From Oscillatoria salina IIICB1 (GTDB lineage: Bacteria > Cyanobacteriota > Cyanobacteriia > Cyanobacteriales > SIO1D9): a stretch of DNA of 64,000 bases. The notes below the pieces were generated by a model. That model saw only the letters and a program-made list of their open reading frames with translations, was not told where the DNA came from and did no database searches. Below, piece by piece: positions 37,681-45,040 of this stretch. The DNA lies in the NCBI RefSeq assembly GCF_020144665.1, contig NZ_JAAHBQ010000038.1, positions 1 to 64,000 on the forward strand, written 5' to 3'. The translations under genes and the position numbers were made by a program. Within the stretch, counting starts at the first letter, position 1. Every line of letters starts with the position of its first letter.

Positions 37681-38784
37681 TTACCAGCCAGCCATTTCTA
37701 CCAACTCAACGCAAACCTCATTAAGCTTTTCTCTATTGACGTAACTTGGCAAATCCGTTGACACTTCTTGTAATTCATTAAACAAATTATCAGCCAATTC
37801 TTTAACTTCCTGGTAAGCAACATCACCTTGTCTAATTGTCAGCAAATAATCAGCATCGCCGACTTTTTTCCGATTAACATTAATTACCCCATCTCTCAAA
37901 ACTTCGATCCCCATTTTAAGCAAGCGAATGCAATGGGACATATGTTTGGCATCGTAGCCACACTTTCGTTCTAACTCTTGCCGTTCGGGATGTCTACGCT
38001 TCCGCCACTGACAATAAGCCTCCCACTCCCGCAGCGATCGCCGATAGGCTTGGGAAACGTGCAACAAACGAATAAAATCGTCAGTCGAGCGCGTATATTC
38101 TTGTACTTTTGGCAATACTTCTTCTGGTAAATTATGTTGTTTCAGTAAACCTTTATAATCAATTTTTTCCAGTAACAAGATCCGCAATTCTTCCGCAGCA
38201 TCCAAATATTCAATGCAATCCCTGACCAACATATAAAGAAACTCTAGAAAAGCATTCATCTCGCTTTTTGTCAAGGGTTTATAATCATCTTCATTCAAAC
38301 CAAAATCTTGCGGCACTGGCTTACATTCCGGCGGATTAAGTAACCACTTCCGGTGACTTTCTACCTTTTTAATTTGCGCGTAAGCATAACCAGCAAACGA
38401 ACCTCTGACTTTCTGCGATAAGAAATCTTCGCGATAGTCAATTAACCTTTCGCCAAGGGGGGTAAGATATAAATAAAACTCTGGATCTAACCACAAAATT
38501 TCTAAAATATTCGGATTATTATTACCGATTAGAGTTAGAAACTTTCTTAACTCATAAGCAACACAATCTTGAACCTTATCTAAAAAAGGAAACAGACCAC
38601 TTCCCGCTTCACTCTGCCAACCAGCATCTTTTTGTTCGATAGTTTTAAAACCCAAATAATACTCTTTCGGTGCGATAAATATTCCTTTGTAATCGCGGTC
38701 AGAAGTAGGCGTAGCCGTACCGTATGCCTGACTGCCTACCAAAGCGAGTAAAATCATTCTCGGCTCGATTTCTTTTCGGTGCAT
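37681..38784 (-). CDS. RlaP/YcgL-like nucleotidyltransferase
   Basis: The 367-residue protein has the DNA-polymerase-beta-type nucleotidyltransferase motif near its start: LVGSQAYGTATPTSDRDYKGIF, in which GS...SDRD provides the metal-binding Asp pair. The rest is largely helical (YAQIKKVESHRKWLLNPPE, KCGYDAKHMSHCIRLLKMGIEVLRDG). This corresponds to the RlaP-type family found near RNA-repair genes in other bacteria. No RNA ligase or Hen1 gene is close here. It is divergent from the peptide-binding lipoprotein gene, with about 140 bases between the preferred starts. Confidence 0.75.
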   Translation of the reverse strand: MHRKEIEPRMILLALVGSQAYGTATPTSDRDYKGIFIAPKEYYLGFKTIEQKDAGWQSEAGSGLFPFLDKVQDCVAYELRKFLTLIGNNNPNILEILWLDPEFYLYLTPLGERLIDYREDFLSQKVRGSFAGYAYAQIKKVESHRKWLLNPPECKPVPQDFGLNEDDYKPLTKSEMNAFLEFLYMLVRDCIEYLDAAEELRILLLEKIDYKGLLKQHNLPEEVLPKVQEYTRSTDDFIRLLHVSQAYRRSLREWEAYCQWRKRRHPERQELERKCGYDAKHMSHCIRLLKMGIEVLRDGVINVNRKKVGDADYLLTIRQGDVAYQEVKELADNLFNELQEVSTDLPSYVNREKLNEVCVELVEMAGW

Positions 38785-38923
38785 CAGCCCTCCTAAAACT
38801 TTTCTGTATTATTAATGTAACATGAAAACTGCCAAAAGCCAATTTGTAATTTTTCGGTCAATCCCCACAATAGGCGCAGTAATTTGTAGCATGAGAAAAG
38901 TGAACCGAATAAAATCCCGAACC

Positions 38924-40753
38924 ATGATCGAGATATTTGCAAATTTTTGGCGATCGCTACGCCGACATTGTGGCACGCGGTTACATCAACTAATCGCCCT
39001 AGGGCTACTCAGCTTCTTCCTAGTCACAGGCTGTAGCCTCCAAGAATTTAGAACCGAAGCCGCACAAGTCTCGCAATTAGTATTCGTTAGCCCCAGCGAT
39101 CCTGCCACCTTTAACGCACCCTTAAACACCTCCGCTTACAGCATCTTTGGCTTTATCAACGAAGGCTTAATCACCCAAAACGGACTTACTGCCGAATTAG
39201 AACCCGGATTAGCCGAATCTTGGGAAATTTCCGACGACAATCTCAGCATTACTTTTACCCTACGGGAAAACTTAAAATGGTCCGATGGCGAACCTTTAAC
39301 TGCTGATGATATCGTCTTTTCCTACAACGATGTTTACCTCAACGAAAAAGTCCCAACGGGAATTAAAGACATTCTGCGTATTGGTAGCGAAGGTAAATTT
39401 CCTACAGTGAAAAAAATCGACGACAGGCAAGTACAATTTACCGTCCCCGAACCTTTTGCACCTTTTTTAAGATACGCAGGCGGAATCTCAATTTTACCTA
39501 AACACGCCCTAGAAGAAGCAGTGCAAACCACTGAAAAAGACGGAGATTTAAAGTTTCTTTCCACTTGGGGAACCGACACAGATCCAACTAAAATTGTCGG
39601 TGCAGGACCTTACAGAATGATTGAATATGTTCCCTCCCAGCGCGTAGTTTTTGAGCGTAATCCCTACTACTGGCGCCAAGATGAACAAGGAAATCAACAA
39701 CCATATATCGAGCGAATTGTTTTACAAATTATCGAATCTGACGACAACCAATTAATCGCTTTTCGCTCAGGAGAATTAGATAGTTTAGACGTTAAAGCCG
39801 AGCAATTTCGCTTGCTAAAGCGAGAAGAAGATCGAGGCAAATATAGCATTTACAACGGCGGACCAGAATCAACAACCAGATTTATCAGTTTCAACCTAAA
39901 TAAAGCTCTAGATGCTAATGGAGAACCATTTGTAGACCCAATTAAATCTCAATGGTTCAATACATTAGCTTTTCGCCAAGCAGTAGCTTATGCGATCGAT
40001 CGCCAGCGCATGATTGACTACATTTATCGCGGTTTAGGAACCTTTCAAAATTCGCCAGTTAACCTGAAAAGTCCTTTTTATCTTTCCGAAGCAGAAGGAT
40101 TAAAGGTTTATAACTATAATCCTGAAAAGGCAAAAGAATTACTGGTGAATGCTGGCTTTAAGTATGACTATCGAGACGAGTTATACGATGCCGAAGGTAA
40201 TCGAGTTAGATTGACTTTGTTAGTTAAATCTGAGGAAAAATCACGAGTAGATACAGCAGTTCAAATTCAACAAGACTTGAAAAAAATTGGCATCCGCGCT
40301 GACTTGCAAGTTGTTAATTTTAACACCGTCATTCAAAGGCTTCAAAGTCGCAATTGGGAAGCTTATGTTGGTGCATTTGGTGGCGGCGGTGTCGAACCTC
40401 ATAGCGGTTATAATATCTGGTATAGTCGCGGTTCTCTCCATCAATTTAATCAAGCCCCACAACCAGGAGAACAAGGAATTACAGGCTGGGAAGCATCCGA
40501 TTGGGAGTTAGAAATCGATCGTTTATTCCAGGAAGGTGTGCGCGAATTAGACGAAAGCAAGCGCAAAGAAATTTATGGAGAATTTCAGCAAATTGTCGCC
40601 GAACAACTGCCATTCTTTTATTTAGTTAATGCACTTTCTTTTGAAGCAGTGCGCGATCGCATTCAAAATGTGAAATACTCATCACTAGGAGGAGCTTTCT
40701 GGAACCTCTACGAACAAAAAGTAGATGATTCGGTGAGACAATTGAACCGATAA
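38924..40753 (+). CDS. ABC transporter peptide-binding lipoprotein (SBP family 5)
   Basis: This is a solute-binding protein for oligopeptides or similar ligands, anchored to the outer face of the inner membrane. From ATG 38924 it has 609 residues, with a lipoprotein signal ending in LVTGC at about residue 36. The family block SDGEPLTADDIVFSYNDVY is clear, as are ESWEISDDNLSITFTLRENLKW and FRQAVAYAIDRQRMIDYIYRG. The frame is open back to an ATG at 38822, but the extra residues precede the signal peptide and look non-coding. No permease or ATPase gene is adjacent, so it probably works with components encoded elsewhere. Confidence 0.92.
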   Translation: MIEIFANFWRSLRRHCGTRLHQLIALGLLSFFLVTGCSLQEFRTEAAQVSQLVFVSPSDPATFNAPLNTSAYSIFGFINEGLITQNGLTAELEPGLAESWEISDDNLSITFTLRENLKWSDGEPLTADDIVFSYNDVYLNEKVPTGIKDILRIGSEGKFPTVKKIDDRQVQFTVPEPFAPFLRYAGGISILPKHALEEAVQTTEKDGDLKFLSTWGTDTDPTKIVGAGPYRMIEYVPSQRVVFERNPYYWRQDEQGNQQPYIERIVLQIIESDDNQLIAFRSGELDSLDVKAEQFRLLKREEDRGKYSIYNGGPESTTRFISFNLNKALDANGEPFVDPIKSQWFNTLAFRQAVAYAIDRQRMIDYIYRGLGTFQNSPVNLKSPFYLSEAEGLKVYNYNPEKAKELLVNAGFKYDYRDELYDAEGNRVRLTLLVKSEEKSRVDTAVQIQQDLKKIGIRADLQVVNFNTVIQRLQSRNWEAYVGAFGGGGVEPHSGYNIWYSRGSLHQFNQAPQPGEQGITGWEASDWELEIDRLFQEGVRELDESKRKEIYGEFQQIVAEQLPFFYLVNALSFEAVRDRIQNVKYSSLGGAFWNLYEQKVDDSVRQLNR

Positions 40754-40768
40754 AGCTTAAAATATTCT

Positions 40769-40794
40769 TAGGAGTGCAAAGTTTTGTACTCCTA
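40769..40794 (+). terminator. hairpin after the peptide-binding lipoprotein gene
   Basis: TAGGAGTGCAA and TTGTACTCCTA pair with one G-T wobble around an AGTT loop, 15 bases after the stop codon. No T run follows, so termination is plausible but not certain. Confidence 0.5.
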
Positions 40795-40819
40795 CTCACT
40801 AGCAAAGATAAAATAAAAA

Positions 40820-41017
40820 ATGGTTAGCCATGATTTTTGGTTTACTGAAACTAAAAAGGGTAAAATTAAAATTAATAGGATTACTATTTATCAAGATTTG
40901 TCCTCAGAAATAGTAAATAAGCTAGAGCAAAATTTATCTGTTAGTGAAATTATTGCTTGGTTGAGAAGTATCTCCAGAGAAAATTTTAGGAATGCTACTC
41001 TTACAAATTTTTTCTGA
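40820..41017 (+). CDS. small hypothetical protein
   Basis: A 65-residue frame starts at ATG 40820 (MVSHDFWFTETKKGKIKINRITIYQDLSSEIVNKL in order, then LSVSEIIAWLRSIS). The amino acid composition is plausible, and the RITIYQ...LSVSEIIAWL pattern faintly recalls DUF433-type small proteins. It ends abruptly (NFF) and may be a decayed gene. No strong ribosome binding site is seen. Confidence 0.3.
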   Translation: MVSHDFWFTETKKGKIKINRITIYQDLSSEIVNKLEQNLSVSEIIAWLRSISRENFRNATLTNFF

Positions 41018-41390
41018 AAGTATTTCCCTGAGATAGTTTTACTCAGTTGTTTGGGTGATGGTTTCTTATTTATACGTCCCCGATCGCGTTTGGTAATTGT
41101 ATGAAGGTTTAACTATTCTTCCCTCAGAAAGCGAATTAATTTGGATAAGTTATTTACTATTTCTAAAGATTGTCGTTTGGATTGGCAATTACTGTCTAGA
41201 GTTAGCACAATTTATCGTTTGTTATGTTGGGAAATTTTTGACAACAACTAATAGATTTTTACAAAATATCTTAAATAGTAAACTTTATTAGATCTTAGTA
41301 TCTATTTTCAGGCAATCAAATCTTACCGATATTACTTGTAAATTTATATAAAATGCCTCTAGCAAGTTATCAACTCTCTCTTTCATTTTT
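41018..41390. other. intergenic stretch before the tandem repeats
   Basis: AT-rich sequence. One open frame of 64 codons (41097-41291, +) encodes a hydrophobic peptide (WISYLLFLKIVVWIGNYCLELAQFIVCYVG), but it has no ribosome binding site and no recognised relative, so I do not call it a gene. Confidence 0.4.
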
Positions 41391-41967
41391 GGTGGTTTGT
41401 CGCGATTTTTTCGGATAGTAATTGTTGGCGATTATACTTGATTTGGGGGACTAAAGTCCCCAAGCTAATTTAATGGTTGTTATTTGGGGTGGTTTGTCGC
41501 GATTTTTTCGGATAGTAATTGTTGGCGATTATACTTGATTTGGGGGACTAAAGTCCCCACTACAAGCTAATTTAATGGTTGTTATTTTTGGTGGTTTGGC
41601 GCGATTTTTTCGGATAGTAATTGTTGAATATTAGGCTTGATTTGGGGGACTAAAGTCCCCAAGCTAATTTGATGGTTGTTATTTGGGGTGGTTTGTCGCG
41701 ATTTTTTCGGATAGTAATTGTTGAATATTAGGCTTGATTTGGGGACTAAAGTCCCCAAGCTAATTTGATGGTTGTTATTTGGGGCGGTTTGTCGCGATTT
41801 TTTCGGATAGTAATTGTTGAATATTAGACTTGATTTGGGGACTAAAGTCCCCAAGCTAATTTAATGGTTGTTATTTGGGGCGGTTTGTCGCGATTTTTTC
41901 GGATAGTAATTGTTGGCGATTATACTTGATTGGGGGACTAAAGTCCCCAAGCTAATTTAATGGTTGA
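41391..41967. repeat. tandem array of six ~97-bp units, each with a GGGGACT/AGTCCCC palindrome
   Basis: Units begin at about 41391, 41488, 41590, 41687, 41783 and 41879, giving periods of 97, 102, 97, 96 and 96 bases. Each starts with GGTTTGTCGCGATTTTTTCG, continues with GATAGTAATTGTTG, and contains the inverted pair GGGGACT-AA-AGTCCCC followed by AAGCTAATTTAATGGTTG. The middle of the unit occurs in two versions, GGCGATTATACTTGA (units 1, 2, 6) and AATATTAGGCTTGA or one-base variants (units 3-5). This suggests unit-level duplication. The last unit runs into the 3' end of the DUF3386 gene and supplies its stop codon. There are no unique spacers. Confidence 0.92.
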
Positions 41968-42725
41968 ATGTCATTAATTCTAATTGAGGTATCGGCTGTT
42001 GGTTTTGCTTCCGGGTTGTCTTTTTCGGCGTAGCGAATTGTACGATTAGTTAAGAGGTAATAACGACCTATTTTTTCGTGAAAATCGCGCACATCTTCTC
42101 TTTCTAATATTTCTCCGGTGTTAGCATCGCGGAAAATTGTTTGAAAATGAGTAACTAAATAACCTTCGGGATTTTTAGCTGTACCAAGGGTATCTACGGT
42201 GACAGCAATGTCGCCAAGTTTGCGATTAACTTGGGTAATAATATTATCTTTTACTTGATAATAGGAATTCATTTTGTCTCCTATTTCGACAATTGTAGCT
42301 GCTCCGGATGGTTCGGTTTCTGCTAGTTGGAAGGTATCATTTTCGTGGGCTTTTGCGAAGGGAATCCGGCGGCGATGAATTATTTCCATGCGGATTTGAT
42401 TGGTAATTAATTCGCGTAAATTTTCGTTATCGATATTGATTACTTCTACTTCTAAATCTGGCGAAATGCGAACAATTCCTTGGTCTAATATTCCCTCGTG
42501 ATTAATAGATACTTCCCCAGAAAATCCCGGAAATTTTTTATCCCAAGTGTAGCGATTTTCGTAGGCTGTGCGAAACAATTCTTCCGCAGATGCGGCATAA
42601 GCTATACTAGGTTTGGCGATGATGAAACTAGCGATCGCGAAAATTAAACTAATACTGAAACACAGCCACTGCTTGATTTTTATTTTACCAGTTTTGTGTA
42701 GTTTTCTTGTTTGATTTAATGGCAT
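41952..42725 (-). CDS. DUF3386 family exported protein
   Basis: The 257-residue protein starts with a signal peptide (WLCFSISLIFAIASFIIAKPSIAYA, cleavage near residue 45). The mature region matches DUF3386 as I recall it (SAEELFRTAYENRYTWDKKFPGFSGEVSINHEG; later GYLVTHFQTIFRDANTGEILEREDVRDFHEKIGRYYLLTNRTIRY). The function is unknown; a periplasmic or lumenal location is likely. The final codons (QPLN and stop) are encoded by the last unit of the adjacent tandem repeat array, so the natural C-terminus may have been altered by the repeat. Confidence 0.85.
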   Translation of the reverse strand: MPLNQTRKLHKTGKIKIKQWLCFSISLIFAIASFIIAKPSIAYAASAEELFRTAYENRYTWDKKFPGFSGEVSINHEGILDQGIVRISPDLEVEVINIDNENLRELITNQIRMEIIHRRRIPFAKAHENDTFQLAETEPSGAATIVEIGDKMNSYYQVKDNIITQVNRKLGDIAVTVDTLGTAKNPEGYLVTHFQTIFRDANTGEILEREDVRDFHEKIGRYYLLTNRTIRYAEKDNPEAKPTADTSIRINDIQPLN

Positions 42726-42896
42726 AATTGTCTATTGCGCTTAAAATTACTTAGATTAATTATATTTCTAAATCGCGATCGCCTACAACTAGACGATAAG
42801 TGATTTGAGTTTATCTATCTTTAGGTAGTTGTTTGGGCTAGACGATCTGTTAAGGGAAATCTTGATGATTACACATAATTGAAAAACATGGAAATC

Positions 42897-42921
42897 AAGA
42901 CGTAGCAATGCTACGTCTCTA
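42897..42921. repeat. hairpin repeat GACGTAGCA-A-TGCTACGTC
   Basis: GACGTAGCA (42899-42907) and TGCTACGTC (42909-42917) form a near-perfect palindrome followed by TCTAC. This GACGTAGC...GCTACGTCTCTAC type is a familiar dispersed palindrome of cyanobacterial intergenic regions. Confidence 0.75.
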
Positions 42922-42994
42922 CATAGAGCTATATTTTAGCTTTTTAAATTGAAGAAAAACTAGTGACTGGTAACTGTAAATGCGGCTAAGTAAA

Positions 42995-43672
42995 TTAAGC
43001 AAGACAAGCTGCTAAATCTTCATCGGGGGTAGTAATTGCTTGCAGGTGATATTGTTCTGAGAGTAACTTAAAGACATTGGGTGAAATAAAAGCTGGTAAA
43101 GTGGGACCCAAACGGATATTTTGAATTCCTAGATAGAGAAGTGTTAGCAAAATTGCGACTGCTTTTTGTTCGTACCAAGAGAGAATCATCGAGAGGGGTA
43201 ATTGATTGACATCAACATCAAAAGCATTAGCTAAAGCGAGGGCAATTTGAATAGCAGAATAAGCATCATTACATTGTCCCACATCCATTAAGCGAGGTAT
43301 ACCGCCAATGTCTCCTAACTGCTTATCAAAAAAGCGGAATTTGCCACAAGCAAGAGTTAAAACTACGCAATCTTTGGGTACTTTTTCGACAAAATCGCTG
43401 TAATAATTGCGTACAGATTTCGCACCATCGCAACCACCAACGAGGAAGAAATGACGAATATTACCTTGTTTAACTGCATTAATCACTTCATCAGCTACAC
43501 TGAGAACAGCATTACGCGCAAATCCTGTCATGACAGTGCGACAGTCGCCAGTTTCAGTAAATCCAGGCATTGCTAAAGCTAGGTCAACGATCGCGCTAAA
43601 ATCATCGTTATCGAGATGGGTTAATCCCGGATAATCCACAGGACCGAGAGTAAAGACGCGATCGCTGTATGA
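42995..43672 (-). pseudogene. hcp: 5'-truncated hybrid cluster protein (hydroxylamine reductase) remnant
   Basis: The encoded sequence is the C-terminal ~225 residues of an Hcp/prismane protein, normally about 550 residues. Homologous sequence reaches upstream of the GTG at 43639 ([12 protein letters not shown]) and then ends in an open but unrelated stretch, with a stop at 43730. Hybrid-cluster ligand regions are present ([40 protein letters not shown]). The whole N-terminal part, with the [4Fe-4S] cysteines and helical domain, is missing. The product would not be a working reductase. The deletion is clean, and there is no transposase next to the break. Confidence 0.85.
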
Positions 43673-43787
43673 TTTATTTACTAGATCGAGAAGGTTTAAA
43701 AATTTTAGCCACAGGTAAATAAATGCAAGCTACACATCATCAACTTGTAGAGACTGAAAACCAATAATAATCGCGAACAACACAGGT

Positions 43788-44501
43788 TTAACAGCATGAA
43801 TTTAACTCAATTTGATTAACCGCCACTTGCTGTAAAATTTTTAAACCTCGGAGGGAACCGCGAATTAAACGGGCTGCGGCTAAAGGTTGTCGGAGAAAGC
43901 TTGTTGCTAAAGGAAAAGCGCGTAATTTACCTGACTCAGTAATCGCTGAAGTCAGGTTAGGTAAATCATAAAGCGTATCATCGCTAACTACTCGAATAAT
44001 TGCAGTTGCTACTTGTTTACTTTTCCAAGCTGATAAAACGGCAAATCCTTCCATATCAACCACATCAGCTTGATAGAGGTTTCCCAAACGTAGTTTTTCC
44101 TTCGCAGTACAAATCGGGATTTCCGTACTCAATCCAGTTACCAGCGCAGCGCGAGATGCCAAAGATCGGTAAACTTGGTTAGAGAGAACGCGATCGCACA
44201 AAATTTCTTCACCGTTGCTTGCTTGAATACAGCTTTTATAAACGACAACATCGCCAACTCGATAGCGAGACGATAAACTCCCACACAAACCCATCAGTAA
44301 GACTTTCTGCGGTGGTTGCTGCCATTTTTTTAACTCTCTACTGACAGCCTGAAAACCAATAGGAATCGGTAACACCACAGGTTTGCTAGAGTTAATTTGG
44401 CTTAGTCCGCGACTGACAGCCTGCCATTCTGCTCCTTGAGGAACTAAAATCGCATCTAGGGCTAAAGGCAAACTCTGTTCGTCGTTAAAATTCAAACTCA
44501 T
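43788..44501 (-). CDS. nucleoside phosphorylase-superfamily protein
   Basis: The 237-residue protein (from ATG 44501, MSLNFNDEQ) resembles the PNP/MTA-SAH nucleosidase superfamily. LLMGLCGSLSSRYRVGDVVVYKS corresponds to the phosphate/ribose-binding glycine loop, and VVDMEGFAVLSAWKSKQVATAIIRVVSDD to the conserved MEG block with the late acidic residue. It is shorter than PNP and may be one of the hopanoid-linked HpnG-like members, but no hopanoid genes are nearby. A GTG at 44519 would start one base before the divergent gene and is less likely. Confidence 0.75.
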   Translation of the reverse strand: MSLNFNDEQSLPLALDAILVPQGAEWQAVSRGLSQINSSKPVVLPIPIGFQAVSRELKKWQQPPQKVLLMGLCGSLSSRYRVGDVVVYKSCIQASNGEEILCDRVLSNQVYRSLASRAALVTGLSTEIPICTAKEKLRLGNLYQADVVDMEGFAVLSAWKSKQVATAIIRVVSDDTLYDLPNLTSAITESGKLRAFPLATSFLRQPLAAARLIRGSLRGLKILQQVAVNQIELNSCC

Positions 44502-44519
44502 ACCCGCAAAGGATACCAC

Positions 44520-44864
44520 ATGAAAACCACAACTCTTAAATTACTCGCGATCGCCACTTGTTTACCGATCTTATCGGCTGCGAGTTTACCCGTAGCTAAT
44601 GCACAAACACCACAACAAAATACTCGCAACCGCTATCCCCAAGAATTAGTCAATAATTACACCAGAACTTGTTTAGCCAATTCTGTTGACTCTGGCTTAA
44701 CCGAACGACAGGCACAAATTTTATGTAATTGTACCCTAAGAGAGTTCCAAAACCGTTATACTCTCGAACAGTTTAGCGAGATCATGCAGCAAGCGCGTGG
44801 TGGTGCAATTCCGCAAGCAGTCACAGAAATTGGTTTATCTTGTGCGGAAGAGTTGATTAACTAG
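44520..44864 (+). CDS. small exported Cys-containing protein
   Basis: The 114-residue product has a signal peptide (MKTTTLKLLAIATCLPILSAASLPVANAQ). The mature part has four Cys (RTCLAN, QILCNCTLREF, GLSCAEEL) likely forming two disulfides, in a helical domain (GLTERQAQILCNCTLREFQNRYTLEQFSEIMQQA). I do not recognise a named family. It is probably periplasmic. It is divergent from the phosphorylase-like gene with almost no spacer, so the two probably share a compact promoter region. Confidence 0.7.
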   Translation: MKTTTLKLLAIATCLPILSAASLPVANAQTPQQNTRNRYPQELVNNYTRTCLANSVDSGLTERQAQILCNCTLREFQNRYTLEQFSEIMQQARGGAIPQAVTEIGLSCAEELIN

Positions 44865-44881
44865 GTTTTTGGGGACTGGGT

Positions 44882-45035
44882 TCAGTGAACAGTGAACAGT
44901 TAGCAGTGAACAGTTAGCAGTGAACAGTTTATCTTCCAATTCTCCCCAATTTCCCAGTCCTCAGTCCCTACTGATAATTGATAACTGATAACTGATAACT
45001 GAAAACTGAAAACTCCCTAATCCCCAATCCCCAAT
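44882..45035. repeat. cluster of short tandem repeats
   Basis: The spacer before the efflux-pump gene is almost entirely simple repeats. There are units of GTGAACAGTTAGCA (about 44886-44930), then TAACTGA/TAACTGATAACTG units (about 44971-45013), then CCCAATC-like heptamers (about 45017-45035). These are the same classes as the arrays near 3.6 and 6.2 kb. No clear promoter can be read through them. Confidence 0.85.
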
Positions 45036-45040
45036 CCCCT

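Noticed and set aside
37484-37720. Open plus-strand stretch (LVPLPEFGDKSEMAKSLTNAIADLN) after the RHH-like gene
   Set aside because: It looks somewhat coding but has no suitable start codon near its 5' end and runs into the opposite gene; at most a gene relic.
41582-41854. Minus-strand frame encoding a repeated peptide (LGTLVPKSSLIFNNYYP)
   Set aside because: It exists only because the DNA units are near 96 bases and lack stops in that frame; 97- and 102-base units break it, and there is no ribosome binding site.
41391-41967. Possible CRISPR array
   Set aside because: Units of 96-102 bases are repeated in full with only a short two-version variable part; there are no unique spacers and no cas genes.
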